From Aureisphaera sp963669405 (GTDB lineage Bacteria; Bacteroidota; Bacteroidia; Flavobacteriales; Flavobacteriaceae), in assembly GCA_963669405.2 (NCBI GenBank), contig CAXXHF010000002.1:1922001-1986000 (forward strand): 64,000 nucleotides of DNA, written 5' to 3'. The position numbers and the translations under genes are program-made. The notes beneath the pieces are model-generated. The model was not told where the DNA came from. It ran no database searches and worked only from the letters and a program-made list of their open reading frames with translations. Every line of letters begins with the position of its first letter. Position 1 is the first letter of the stretch. Below are positions 9,294-17,655 of the stretch, piece after piece.

Positions 9294-10283
9294 TTATACT
9301 AATTCGTGATGCAGCAAATATTCAGCAATCTGGATAGCATTGGTAGCAGCCCCTTTTCGAAGGTTATCACTTACAACCCACATGTTTAATGTATTGGGTT
9401 GGGTTTCATCCCTTCTTAACCTCCCTACGAAAACCTCATCCTTGTTGTGTGCGTAAATTGGCATTGGGTACGTGTTTGTGTCTGGATTATCCTGTATAGT
9501 TATACCCGGTGTACTATGCAATATTTGACGAATTTCCTTAAGATCGAAATCATTTCTAAATTCCACATTTACCGCTTCACTATGTCCTCCAGCCGTAGGA
9601 ATACGTACTGCAGTAGCTGATACTGAAAAGGAGCGATCGTCTAATATTTTTTGTGGTTCTCTAGCCAATTTCATCTCTTCTTTGGTATATCCGTTGTCTT
9701 CAAAAACATCGCAATGGGGAAGTGCATTTTTATGAATAGGATACGGGTAGGCCATTTCACCCCTTTGACCAGAGATTTCATTTTCCAATTGCTTGACGGC
9801 CTTCACCCCAGTTCCAGACACGGACTGATAGGTAGAAACCACGACTCGCTTCATCTGATATTTTTTATGCAAGGGAGCCAATGCCATGACCATTTGAATT
9901 GTAGAACAATTTGGGTTTGCAATAATTTTATCTTCTTTGGTAAGAACGGCTGCATTAATTTCTGGCACCACTAATTTTTTATCAGGATCCATACGCCAAG
10001 CAGATGAATTATCGATAACTGTAGTACCTATTTCTGCAAATTTTGGAGCCCACTCTAAGGAGGTGTTCCCACCAGCTGAGAAAATAGCAATATCGGGCTT
10101 GGCATTTATTGCATCCTGAAGCCCTATTATTTTATGTAGTTTGCCTTTAAAGACGATTTCCCTTCCAACAGATCGTTGAGAAGCAACAGGAAGCATTTCT
10201 TTAATTGGGAAATGACGTTCTTCCAATAACTTTAACATTACACTACCTACCATTCCGGTGGCACCTACTACAGCTATTCTCAT
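9294..10283 (-). CDS. asd: Aspartate-semialdehyde dehydrogenase
   Basis: Reduces aspartyl phosphate to aspartate semialdehyde in lysine, threonine, methionine and diaminopimelate synthesis (cytoplasm, NADPH). The N-terminus MRIAVVGATGMVG is the nucleotide-binding glycine loop, NPNCSTIQ carries the catalytic Cys, and TAGGHSEAVN carries the substrate-binding His region. I chose the ATG at 10283 because an exact -7 box (TACATTTG, 10302-10309) overlaps the codons further upstream; the ATG at 10292 is the other candidate. The length (330 aa) is normal. mscL lies upstream and ends at its own terminator. Confidence 0.95.
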   Translation of the reverse strand: MRIAVVGATGMVGSVMLKLLEERHFPIKEMLPVASQRSVGREIVFKGKLHKIIGLQDAINAKPDIAIFSAGGNTSLEWAPKFAEIGTTVIDNSSAWRMDPDKKLVVPEINAAVLTKEDKIIANPNCSTIQMVMALAPLHKKYQMKRVVVSTYQSVSGTGVKAVKQLENEISGQRGEMAYPYPIHKNALPHCDVFEDNGYTKEEMKLAREPQKILDDRSFSVSATAVRIPTAGGHSEAVNVEFRNDFDLKEIRQILHSTPGITIQDNPDTNTYPMPIYAHNKDEVFVGRLRRDETQPNTLNMWVVSDNLRKGAATNAIQIAEYLLHHELV

Positions 10284-10301
10284 TTTAGGCATGTTTTCCA
10301 T

Positions 10302-10309
10302 CAAATGTA
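10302..10309 (-). promoter_or_regulatory. -7 box of the asd promoter
   Basis: In minus-strand sense TACATTTG matches the Bacteroidota -7 consensus TAnnTTTG exactly. Transcription would begin near 10297, giving a very short leader and excluding the upstream start codons. No clear -33 TTG is visible. Confidence 0.5.
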
Positions 10310-10341
10310 AACGATTATAAAATTGGCCTGTAAAATTACAA

Positions 10342-10378
10342 CGAAAAAAAAGACCATCCTGTCGAAAAACAGGATGGT
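10342..10378 (-). terminator. Intrinsic terminator after mscL
   Basis: Perfect 10-bp stem ACCATCCTGT/ACAGGATGGT (10353-10362 with 10369-10378) followed in minus sense by CT and a run of about eight T. Confidence 0.88.
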
Positions 10379-10415
10379 TTTGTTAAAATATGAAGTGTAG
10401 CGGTTGTTTAACGTC

Positions 10416-10823
10416 TTATTTATTAAGAGCGTCTCTAATTTCTGTAAGCAAATCGATTTCAGATGGTCCTGGGTCTGGAGCAGGAGCTTCCTCTTTTTTC
10501 TTCTTTGTTTTATTGTATGCTTTTACAATCAAGAACAATACAAATCCTACGATGACTAGATTAATGAGTGTGTTTACCCATTTACCCCACATAATGGAAT
10601 TTTCTGGAGTGGTGACAGAACCATCTGTGGCTACTACAGCCTCTGAAAGAACAACTTTCATTGCAGAGAAGTCCATACCTCCTGTAAAATGACCAATAAT
10701 TGGCATCATGATGTCATTGGTAAATCCAGATACAACACCGCCAATAGCAGCTGCCAAAATCACGGCCACAGCTAAATCGATGACATTACCTGTTAAGATA
10801 AATTCTTTGAATTCTTTAAACAT
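10416..10823 (-). CDS. mscL: Large-conductance mechanosensitive channel
   Basis: Inner-membrane pentameric channel that opens under membrane tension to release solutes after hypo-osmotic shock. The N-terminus FKEFKEFILTGNVIDLAVAV is the amphipathic helix and pore-lining TM1 with the characteristic alternating A/G/V residues (AAAIGGVVSGFTNDIMMP). TM2 is NLVIVGFVLFLIVKAYNK, and a charged cytoplasmic helix (EIDLLTEIRDALNK) closes the protein. 135 aa is the usual length. The periplasmic loop is slightly long. It is a single gene with its own terminator. Confidence 0.97.
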   Translation of the reverse strand: MFKEFKEFILTGNVIDLAVAVILAAAIGGVVSGFTNDIMMPIIGHFTGGMDFSAMKVVLSEAVVATDGSVTTPENSIMWGKWVNTLINLVIVGFVLFLIVKAYNKTKKKKEEAPAPDPGPSEIDLLTEIRDALNK

Positions 10824-10900
10824 TTTGATTGGTTTTGAGGGTTAATGTTCCCCAAATTACACAAAAAGCAAGAGCTTTCCCAAAACTGTAGGAAATCCCA

Positions 10901-12013
10901 CTATTGTTTTCGATGAACAACCCGCTTTACTCTTTGTGAGATGGCAGTAAGTAACTCATAAGAAATACTACCCATTCCTTCGGCAAGTTGAGAGGCAGAT
11001 TGGCCGTCACCAATGATAACCACCTCGTCACCTTCTTTGCATTCTATGCCAGTAATGTCTACCATAAGCATATCCATACAGACATTACCAATAATGGGTG
11101 CTTTGTGCCCATGTATAAGAATGCTTCCAACACCATTTCCCAATCTTCGGGAAATACCATCAGCATGCCCAATAGGGATGGTTGCCGTGGTAGCGTAATG
11201 GGGTGCCTTGAAAGCTCTGTTGTAACCAACAGTTTCGCCCGGTTCTATTTTATGAATTTGTGAAATAATACTTTTTAGCTGAGCAACGGGTTTCAGTTTT
11301 GAATCGTAGGCGGCAGAGTTGCCATATCCATACAACCCTATGCCCGTGCGGACAATATCAAATTGAGCTTCGGGGTAATTTAGAATTGCAGAAGTATTAC
11401 TTTGATGGAGTAGCGGCTGGTATCCCAATCGAGAAGACATATCTGCAGCAATTTTTTTGAAGCTTTCTATTTGCTCTAGTGTAAATTGCTTTTCATCCAT
11501 ATCTTCACTAGCAGCCAAATGCGAAAATAATGATGTAATTTTTATGGAAGAGGTTTCAGTAAGACGAGATGTAATCCATGAAGTATCACTTTCCCAAAAG
11601 CCCAGTCGGTTCAGCCCAGTATTGAATTTGAGATGTACGGGATAATCCTTTTGTTTCTTTCTTTCGGCTACTTTGACAAACTCCCTAAAAATACGGGCAC
11701 TGTACAATGCAGGTTCCAAACAACGATCTATGAGGGTTTTGAAGTTTATGGGTTGCGGATGCAATATTAAAATGGGCTGAGTAATACCGGCATTTCTTAA
11801 GGCAATTCCTTCTTTTACATAAGCTACCGCAAAATAATTGACACCCAACAGGGCCAATTCCTTAGCAACCTCACAAGCATCACTACCATATCCAAAAGCC
11901 TTAACTACTCCCATAACTTGGGTCTCAGGTTTTAGATAGGAGGTAATATGTTTGTAATTATGGGCAAGTGCGTCCAGGTCTATTTCGAGAACGGTTTCTT
12001 GGGTATGACTCAT
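10901..12013 (-). CDS. alr: Alanine racemase
   Basis: PLP enzyme converting L-alanine to D-alanine for peptidoglycan. VVKAFGYGSD carries the PLP lysine (near residue 38), and the second catalytic tyrosine lies in TVGYNRAF. NVCMDMLMVDITG is the conserved carboxylate-channel segment, and HADGISRRLGNG is the usual C-terminal-domain motif with His in place of the more common Tyr. Length (370 aa) is normal. The stop of tdk lies 10 bases upstream of the alr start, so tdk and alr are probably one transcript. Confidence 0.95.
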   Translation of the reverse strand: MSHTQETVLEIDLDALAHNYKHITSYLKPETQVMGVVKAFGYGSDACEVAKELALLGVNYFAVAYVKEGIALRNAGITQPILILHPQPINFKTLIDRCLEPALYSARIFREFVKVAERKKQKDYPVHLKFNTGLNRLGFWESDTSWITSRLTETSSIKITSLFSHLAASEDMDEKQFTLEQIESFKKIAADMSSRLGYQPLLHQSNTSAILNYPEAQFDIVRTGIGLYGYGNSAAYDSKLKPVAQLKSIISQIHKIEPGETVGYNRAFKAPHYATTATIPIGHADGISRRLGNGVGSILIHGHKAPIIGNVCMDMLMVDITGIECKEGDEVVIIGDGQSASQLAEGMGSISYELLTAISQRVKRVVHRKQ

Positions 12014-12023
12014 CTTGGGAACG

Positions 12024-12665
12024 TTATTGGGCTCTTTTTTTGGCAGGGATTTGTTCGGGATCTTTCACCTCCATTTTTCGAACTTTTTCACGCAATTGGG
12101 CTTTATAAAATGCAGCTCTACTTAAGGGCTCATATTCTTCGGTTTCCCCCAACAATACCAAATCGTCACTTTGTGCTTTTCGATAGCTATAATTAGCAAG
12201 ATTTCCTGTTCGGGTACAAACAGCGTGTACTTTGGTCACGTATTCTGCGGTGGCCATAAGAGCAGGCATAGGCCCAAAAGGGTTCCCTTTGTAATCCATA
12301 TCCAGTCCAGCTATAATAACCCGCATGCCTTGATTGGCTAAGTCGTTACATACTTTTACAATTTCATCATCAAAAAATTGAGCTTCGTCTATACCAATAA
12401 CATCACATCCATCTGCCAAAATAGGAATGTTGGCTGCTGCAGGAACGGGAGTGGAACGAATTTCGTTACTATCATGAGACACAACCTTATCATCATCGTA
12501 CCGAATATCTACGGTGGGCTTAAAAATCTCCACTTTTTGCCTAGCAAATTGAGCCCTTTTAAGACGACGTATAAGTTCTTCGGTTTTACCAGAAAACATA
12601 GAGCCACAGATGACCTCAATCCATCCAAATTGCTCCTTTTGGTTTACTGTATTTTCGAGAAACAT
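12024..12665 (-). CDS. tdk: Thymidine kinase (TK1-like), lacking most zinc-finger cysteines
   Basis: Cytoplasmic salvage enzyme phosphorylating thymidine to dTMP. GSMFSGKTEELIRR is the P-loop, GIDEAQFFDDE contains the Walker B/catalytic Asp-Glu, and GLDMDYKGNPFGPMP is the conserved loop after it; the lasso region follows (AVCTRTGNLANYSYR). Most bacterial TK1-like enzymes hold a structural zinc with four ligands in two C-x2-C/H pairs. Here only the first Cys of the first pair remains (CTRT), and the second pair region reads EPLSRAAFYK with none. The fold may therefore be zinc-free. It lies just upstream of alr. Confidence 0.93.
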   Translation of the reverse strand: MFLENTVNQKEQFGWIEVICGSMFSGKTEELIRRLKRAQFARQKVEIFKPTVDIRYDDDKVVSHDSNEIRSTPVPAAANIPILADGCDVIGIDEAQFFDDEIVKVCNDLANQGMRVIIAGLDMDYKGNPFGPMPALMATAEYVTKVHAVCTRTGNLANYSYRKAQSDDLVLLGETEEYEPLSRAAFYKAQLREKVRKMEVKDPEQIPAKKRAQ

Positions 12666-12765
12666 AACTTACTTTCAGAATAAAACGTAAAACTTTGACG
12701 TTTACGTAAAGGATGCGTAAATTTAACAAAACAAAAAATAGGATGGCATTTTAATTGCAAAAGTT

Positions 12766-13566
12766 ATGAAGAAGAAACTTCGGTTACAGATTAAGGATTT
12801 AGCAGCACAAATCCTTTCCGAAAATTCAGAAAACAACACTCGTAAAATGAAGGAGATAGCTCGTGAATTATACGAAAAGCTGACCGTGTTGGAATATGTG
12901 GAAGTTCAATTGTTGGGAGAAGGAGACGAAGAAACGTCACAACAATCCTTGGATTCCAAGAGCTATCGTGAAAACAACTGGTTTAAGGAACCAGAGCCAG
13001 TACCTCAGCCTGAGCATAAGGAAGAGCTGATAGAGCCTGTGATAGAAAAAATAAAAGATATCGTAGCGCAAATGCCTGAAGAAACGCAGAGCGTAGATGA
13101 ATTATTAGAAGAGGTTTTACCAAAAAGAGAATATCAGAAAAACGATATTGAAGAATTTGCATCTTCTTTTCAAGAAATGCCTGTGTTTGAACGCAAAAAT
13201 GAAAGTGCGGTGGCTACAGAGGTAAAGCCCGTTGTAGAAACAAAGAGGGAAGAGGACGAAGAAAAAGAGTTGCAAGAAGAGGATAAAACGACCCATAATG
13301 ATATAGATCGGCCAAAGTCTATTAATGATGCCGTTACCAAAGGACTCCAGATTGGTTTGAATGATCGACTTGCATTCGTAAAGCATCTTTTCGATGGTAA
13401 AACGGAAGATTATACACGGGTACTTTCTCAAATAAGTACTTTTCAGACATTTGATGAAGCCGAAACATTTATTAAAGGCAAAGTAAAACCCGATTACAAT
13501 TATTGGCTGAATAAGGATGATATATCCAGACGCTTTATGAAGATCATAGAGCAAAGCTTCAATTAA
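12766..13566 (+). CDS. Conserved acidic protein of unknown function
   Basis: 266 aa, no signal peptide and no membrane segment. The N-terminal ~60 residues (basic start MKKKLRLQIKDLAAQIL, then a helical NNTRKMKEIARELYEKL) and the C-terminal ~85 residues look ordered. The middle (about 65-180) is a low-complexity, Glu/Pro/Lys-rich linker. The C-terminal block contains GLNDRLAFVKHLFDGKTEDYTRVLSQI and DYNYWLNKDD, which I associate with conserved hypothetical proteins of flavobacteria. It diverges from tdk and is followed at 23 bases by a DoxX-like gene, then rsmI, so these may form one transcript. No function can be proposed. Confidence 0.75.
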   Translation: MKKKLRLQIKDLAAQILSENSENNTRKMKEIARELYEKLTVLEYVEVQLLGEGDEETSQQSLDSKSYRENNWFKEPEPVPQPEHKEELIEPVIEKIKDIVAQMPEETQSVDELLEEVLPKREYQKNDIEEFASSFQEMPVFERKNESAVATEVKPVVETKREEDEEKELQEEDKTTHNDIDRPKSINDAVTKGLQIGLNDRLAFVKHLFDGKTEDYTRVLSQISTFQTFDEAETFIKGKVKPDYNYWLNKDDISRRFMKIIEQSFN

Positions 13567-13589
13567 TTGAATCGACCATACCAACCAAA

Positions 13590-13943
13590 ATGAGATTACA
13601 AAAGATTATTTATTGGATCGCAACAATACTATTGTGCGGTTTAATGCTTTTTTCAGCATCTATGTATTTCACCAAAACGGAAATGGTGAAAGGATTTTTC
13701 GAAAGCTTTGGGTATCCCACTTACATAGTTATTCCATTGGCCATTGCCAAAATTTTGGGAGTGATTATGATCCTTTGGAGAAAAAGCAATTGGCTTACCG
13801 AATGGGCATATGCAGGTTTCTTTTTCGATCTTGTGCTTGCCTTTTTTGCCCATTATTTTAAAGGAGATGATGTAACCACTCCGTTATTGGGAGTTACCTT
13901 CTTACTACTTTCCTATTTCTTTGGAAAAGTAGTTCGCCATTAG
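13590..13943 (+). CDS. DoxX-like family membrane protein
   Basis: 117 aa with four hydrophobic segments, resembling the short DoxX-like (DoxX_2) family. IYWIATILLCGLMLFSASMY opens the protein, and a central PLAIAKILGVIMIL and WLTEWAYAGFFFDLVLAFFAHYF follow. It is more distant from the two other DoxX-like proteins in this window than they are from each other. It ends 9 bases before rsmI, so it is probably co-transcribed with it. The function of this family is not established. Confidence 0.78.
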   Translation: MRLQKIIYWIATILLCGLMLFSASMYFTKTEMVKGFFESFGYPTYIVIPLAIAKILGVIMILWRKSNWLTEWAYAGFFFDLVLAFFAHYFKGDDVTTPLLGVTFLLLSYFFGKVVRH

Positions 13944-13952
13944 CTTTACCCT

Positions 13953-14627
13953 ATGGGAAAATTATACCTTGTGCCTACACCTATTGGTAATCTAAAAGAC
14001 ATGAGCTTTCGTGCGGTAGATGTACTGAAGGACGTAGATTTTATATTGGCTGAAGATACTCGGACCAGTGGTAAACTTCTGAAACATTTTGAGATTAGTA
14101 CGCCCATGCATTCCCACCATATGCACAACGAGCATAAGACGGTACAGGGTATTGTGGAACGTATAAAAGCTGGTGATACTGTTGCTCTTATTAGTGATGC
14201 AGGAACCCCTGCTATAAGTGACCCCGGATTTTTGCTAACCCGTGCCTGTGTAGAAGCTGGGATAGAGGTTGATTGTTTACCAGGGGCAACGGCTTTTGTA
14301 CCTGCTTTGGTGAATAGTGGTTTACCCAACGACCGATTTGTTTTTGAAGGGTTCCTTCCTGTAAAGAAAGGAAGGCAAACCCGACTACAATTATTGGCCG
14401 AAGAAACCCGAACCATGATTTTTTATGAATCCCCTCACAAATTATTGAAGACTCTTTCTCATTTTTCTGAATATTTTGGAGAGGATAGACGCGTGTCTGT
14501 TTCCCGTGAATTGACTAAAATGCATGAGGAAACCATTCGAGGGACGATTACCGAAGTGATCACTCATTTTGAAAAGAAAGCTCCGAAAGGGGAACTGGTT
14601 ATTATAATACAAGGTAAGAACTCATGA
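13953..14627 (+). CDS. rsmI: 16S rRNA (cytidine-1402-2'-O)-methyltransferase
   Basis: SAM-dependent methyltransferase of the tetrapyrrole-methylase fold that modifies C1402 in the ribosomal decoding centre. LYLVPTPIGNLKDMSFRAV is the hallmark N-terminus; EDTRTSGKLL, ALISDAGTPAISDPG and LPGATAFVPALVNSG are the conserved SAM- and substrate-site loops, and FYESPHKLLKTL lies in the C-terminal half. 224 aa is typical of the Bacteroidota form, which is shorter than that of E. coli. Its last four bases (ATGA) overlap the start of the uracil-DNA glycosylase gene, implying translational coupling. Confidence 0.95.
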   Translation: MGKLYLVPTPIGNLKDMSFRAVDVLKDVDFILAEDTRTSGKLLKHFEISTPMHSHHMHNEHKTVQGIVERIKAGDTVALISDAGTPAISDPGFLLTRACVEAGIEVDCLPGATAFVPALVNSGLPNDRFVFEGFLPVKKGRQTRLQLLAEETRTMIFYESPHKLLKTLSHFSEYFGEDRRVSVSRELTKMHEETIRGTITEVITHFEKKAPKGELVIIIQGKNS

Positions 14628-15196
14628 ATGGACTTCTCTCAGAGATAAAGGATTGTCGTATTTGCGAAAAACACCTTCCACTAGGGCCTAGACCTGTGGT
14701 TACGGGTCACCCTGATTCTAAAATCGTAATTATAGGGCAAGCGCCTGGCACGAAAGTACATGCTTCAGGAGTTCCTTGGGATGACGCCAGTGGTAAGGAG
14801 TTACGAAGATGGTTGGACATAACTCCAGAAATATTTTATGACACTTCCAAAATTGCTATTGTGCCTATGGGATTCTGTTACCCAGGCAAAGGGAAAAGTG
14901 GAGATTTGCCACCCAGACCTGAATGCGCTCCGCAATGGCATAAAGAATTACTAACCAACATGCCCAAGGTGGAATTAACACTGCTTATTGGGATGTATTC
15001 ACAAAAGTATTATTTAAAGGATCTAGCGAAACGAACCCTGACAGAAACGGTTCAAAATTATGAGGAATATCTCCCTACGTATCTTCCTCTTCCGCACCCA
15101 TCACCCCGAAATCGGATTTGGATGAAACGGAATGATTGGTTTGAGGCTGAGGTGATTCCTATCTTGAGAGAGAAAGTTTCTAGCTTATTGAAATAA
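14624..15196 (+). CDS. Uracil-DNA glycosylase family protein with probable 4Fe-4S ligands
   Basis: Base-excision repair glycosylase of the UDG superfamily, 190 aa. The active-site motif is GQAPGTKVHASGVPW, and the late motif HPSPRN carries the catalytic His. Four cysteines (C11, C14, C85, C101) give the spacing C-x2-C-xn-C-x15-C, the pattern of iron-sulfur ligands in family 4/5 UDGs. The overall sequence, however, resembles the shorter COG1573-type family of Bacteroidota. The start overlaps the rsmI stop by four bases, so the pair is translationally coupled. A bidirectional terminator follows. Confidence 0.85.
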   Translation: MNGLLSEIKDCRICEKHLPLGPRPVVTGHPDSKIVIIGQAPGTKVHASGVPWDDASGKELRRWLDITPEIFYDTSKIAIVPMGFCYPGKGKSGDLPPRPECAPQWHKELLTNMPKVELTLLIGMYSQKYYLKDLAKRTLTETVQNYEEYLPTYLPLPHPSPRNRIWMKRNDWFEAEVIPILREKVSSLLK

Positions 15197-15197
15197 A

Positions 15198-15224
15198 AAA
15201 CGTCTTGAGTTTATCAAGACGTTT
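15198..15224. terminator. Bidirectional intrinsic terminator
   Basis: Perfect 11-bp stem AAACGTCTTGA/TCAAGACGTTT (15198-15208 with 15214-15224), loop GTTTA. Poly-T lies on the minus-strand side and a short T run on the plus side. It is shared by the convergent UDG and AhpD-like genes. Confidence 0.85.
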
Positions 15225-15250
15225 CAATGTATAATTATTTTTTAAAAGGA

Positions 15251-15841
15251 CTATATATGTTTTCCTTTATTCCATCCGTGCTTTCCTAGGTATTGATCCC
15301 CGCTTTCTACTGCACCATCTTCAATAGAGGTACCCATAGAATCGTTCCATCGGTTCAAATATCCAAATAGAGATATAACCCCTAGCATTTCTACAATTTC
15401 CCCCTCGTTCCAATGTTCATATAAGCGTTTTTTAATTTCTTCGTCTACTTGATTGGGAACTTGAGAAGCTTGTAATGAAAAATCCAACGCGGCTCTTTCT
15501 GCTTCACTAAAAGCTGGGTGTGTTCTATATTCCCAGATGTTGTCTAGTTGTTCTTGTTCAGCACCGTAACGTTCTGCTGCTCTAATAGCATGTGCTTGGC
15601 AATAACGACAACCCGTAGAATTACTGCTTACCCAAGCAATCATTCTTTTAAGGGCTGAGGTAACACGGCCTTCATTGGCCATTACCGCCTTATTAAGATT
15701 GATAAAAGCTTTACTAATAGCGGGCCTGCGTTGCATGGTAAGTACACTATTGGGGCAAAACCCAAGAGTTTCGTTGAAAAATTCGGCCAATTCTTTGGTT
15801 TCCAGATCGTGATCTGCAGATAATGGAGTTACTAAAGGCAT
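15251..15841 (-). CDS. Carboxymuconolactone decarboxylase/AhpD-like peroxidase-related protein
   Basis: 196 aa from the ATG at 15841 (a TTG 15 codons upstream would give 211 aa). The AhpD-type active site is GCRYCQAHAIRAAERYG, with the redox CxxC and a His three residues later, inside an all-helical fold. FFNETLGFCPNSVLTMQRRPAI is typical of the peroxidase-related branch. Such proteins reduce alkyl hydroperoxides or shuttle thiols; the physiological partner is unknown. It appears to be transcribed alone and converges on the UDG gene. Confidence 0.85.
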   Translation of the reverse strand: MPLVTPLSADHDLETKELAEFFNETLGFCPNSVLTMQRRPAISKAFINLNKAVMANEGRVTSALKRMIAWVSSNSTGCRYCQAHAIRAAERYGAEQEQLDNIWEYRTHPAFSEAERAALDFSLQASQVPNQVDEEIKKRLYEHWNEGEIVEMLGVISLFGYLNRWNDSMGTSIEDGAVESGDQYLGKHGWNKGKHI

Positions 15842-15925
15842 AGGTTTGTATTTACGTTTAAGCGCACCGAAAATACGATTTCCCAATGGAAATTTGAATA
15901 TTTCAAAAAAGTAAATTCTCTACGG

Positions 15926-17431
15926 TTATTCCTTAATGAGTTTGTAGGTGGAATTTTCAATATTCAGGAAGTACATTCCACTTTGGGCTTCTCTAAGATC
16001 AACAGAAGTATGGGTTGGTGTGAATAAACCTTCTTGCATAATCTTTCCAGATACATCAACAACCTTATAAGTAAGATTGTGCAAAATACCTGATTCTGAG
16101 TATACATTAAAAACTCCTGATGAGGGATTGGGATAGAACATGGTTTTATGAAGGAAGTTGTCTTCTATGCCTAATGGATCATTATTATAGCGGGTCCAAA
16201 TGAAGTTTAATTCATTGGTAAACCACCATGTATGACCAAACCCTAAGAGCTTACCATCATCTTGCATGAGAGCATCACTCATTTCAAATTGTTCCATAAC
16301 TAACCCTTCATTACCAAATGAGGTGTCTAGGCTACCGCTGGGATTCAATCTTGAAATAGCAAATGTTCCGGCTTCGGGACCTCCTATGTTACCTGTTAAT
16401 ACAAATTTTCCATTGGGTTGAACAATGATTTTATGAGGAGTTAAACCATCCATATCAATTTCCATAGTACCCTGATTTCCGAAGGAAAGATCTAAGTCGC
16501 CATTATCAAAATAACGCGATACAAAAGTTGGAACTTCCCCGGGAAATCCAGACTCGCTTAAATAAGCGACCATTAGGTTTCCACTGGCATCAAATTGGAT
16601 TGTCCCCTTAGTAAGTCCTTCATTGGTATCTGCAATCAATATTCCATTTTCAGCAAACGTCGTGTCTAAGTTTCCATCAGGAAGATATTTTAAGATTTGT
16701 GTTTGTTGTGGGTCTGGAAATTCACCATCCATTTGGATACATACAAACAGGTTTCCTAGCGGGTCAAGAATCACTTCCCTAGGCCAAGGAAGGTCTAGAT
16801 TAAAATCTGTAAGCACGACACCATTGTTACCAAAGGAAAAATCCAATGTCCCTTCAGAATCGTATTTGGCGATGGTGAGATAAGACGCTACACCGGCTGT
16901 ACTACTGTGGTTTACAATGAAAAAACCATTATCAGCAGGTATTATTTTACCAAAATAATCTAGTTCTGCAATGTCTAAAAAAGAATGTCCAGCATTACCA
17001 AAAGAGGTGTCCAGCATACCATTAGGCAAAAATCTAGAAACTACGATGTCTAAATTGGGTGATCCATGATGTCCTGCCGCCACGATATTCCCATTTTCTT
17101 GAATAAAGACACCAATATACCTATCTAAAGCAGAGGATCCAAAATTGACCAAGCTGTAACCATTGGTTCCAAACGAAGTGTCAAGTGTGCCATCACTGTT
17201 TAATTTTAAAACACTATTGTAAATAGCAGAATCGTTATCTATTCTACCTACAGCTATAATATCCTGATTTTCGGTAAGAGCTATATCTCCTGCCCGGCTA
17301 CTGCTATCTGGGTCATCCAATTTGGCAATACCTCCATTTCCAAAGGATTCATCCAATACTCCGTCCTGTGCATGTATAGTAACAGCAAATAAAAGGATTG
17401 CTGTGAAGAAAAATATCTTTTGGGTTATCAT
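15926..17431 (-). CDS. Secreted delta-60 repeat protein with T9SS type A tail
   Basis: Exported protein of about 500 aa. I start at 17431 (MITQKIFFFTAILLFAVTIHAQ, a good signal peptide) rather than 13 codons upstream. Residues about 20-410 contain at least seven delta-60-type repeats, each built around GxLDxSFGNxG followed by a valine-rich strand (for example DGVLDESFGNGG, GTLDTSFGTNG, GMLDTSFGNAG, GSLDTSFGNEG). These predict a beta-propeller or beta-helix. The last ~75 residues (MFYPNPSSGVFNVYS to SGMYFLNIENSTYKLIKE) are a type A sorting domain for the type IX secretion system. The ligand is unknown. Confidence 0.9.
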   Translation of the reverse strand: MITQKIFFFTAILLFAVTIHAQDGVLDESFGNGGIAKLDDPDSSSRAGDIALTENQDIIAVGRIDNDSAIYNSVLKLNSDGTLDTSFGTNGYSLVNFGSSALDRYIGVFIQENGNIVAAGHHGSPNLDIVVSRFLPNGMLDTSFGNAGHSFLDIAELDYFGKIIPADNGFFIVNHSSTAGVASYLTIAKYDSEGTLDFSFGNNGVVLTDFNLDLPWPREVILDPLGNLFVCIQMDGEFPDPQQTQILKYLPDGNLDTTFAENGILIADTNEGLTKGTIQFDASGNLMVAYLSESGFPGEVPTFVSRYFDNGDLDLSFGNQGTMEIDMDGLTPHKIIVQPNGKFVLTGNIGGPEAGTFAISRLNPSGSLDTSFGNEGLVMEQFEMSDALMQDDGKLLGFGHTWWFTNELNFIWTRYNNDPLGIEDNFLHKTMFYPNPSSGVFNVYSESGILHNLTYKVVDVSGKIMQEGLFTPTHTSVDLREAQSGMYFLNIENSTYKLIKE

Positions 17432-17563
17432 AAGTCTAGCAGTAAATGTTATTGCATCTTTATTCGTCAATTAATTTACGATCATCTAGTAGTTGAATAC
17501 AAGATAATTCAATTTTTGAAGAACCCTAAATTGATTAAGTCTTAATACATGAATCAATAGAAT

Positions 17564-17655
17564 AAAAAAGCTGTGATGAGTTCTTCTCATCACAGCTTTG
17601 GCTAAATCAACTAAACTTAACTATCTACAAAAAAAAATACGCTATCCCAAATATT
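17564..17655 (-). ncRNA. Candidate small RNA, diverged third member of the family at 52.5-52.8 kb
   Basis: In minus-strand sense there is a near -7 box (AATATTTG, 17648-17655, one mismatch to TAnnTTTG), then 19 nt, then the core GTAG-AT-AGTTAAGTTTA and GATTTAGCC. A 14-bp perfect hairpin (17567-17580 with 17586-17599) running into T residues ends it. The two copies at 52.5-52.8 kb have the same order: -7 box, 18 nt, GTAG, GTTAAGTTCA, GATTTGGGGC, hairpin. The predicted transcript is about 80 nt. No annotated gene could use this terminator on the minus strand, which supports a stand-alone RNA. Confidence 0.5.

Noticed and set aside
15926..17431. Repeated GxLDxSFGNxG DNA as a satellite array
   Set aside because: The repeats are in frame and encode delta-60 propeller units of a secreted protein.
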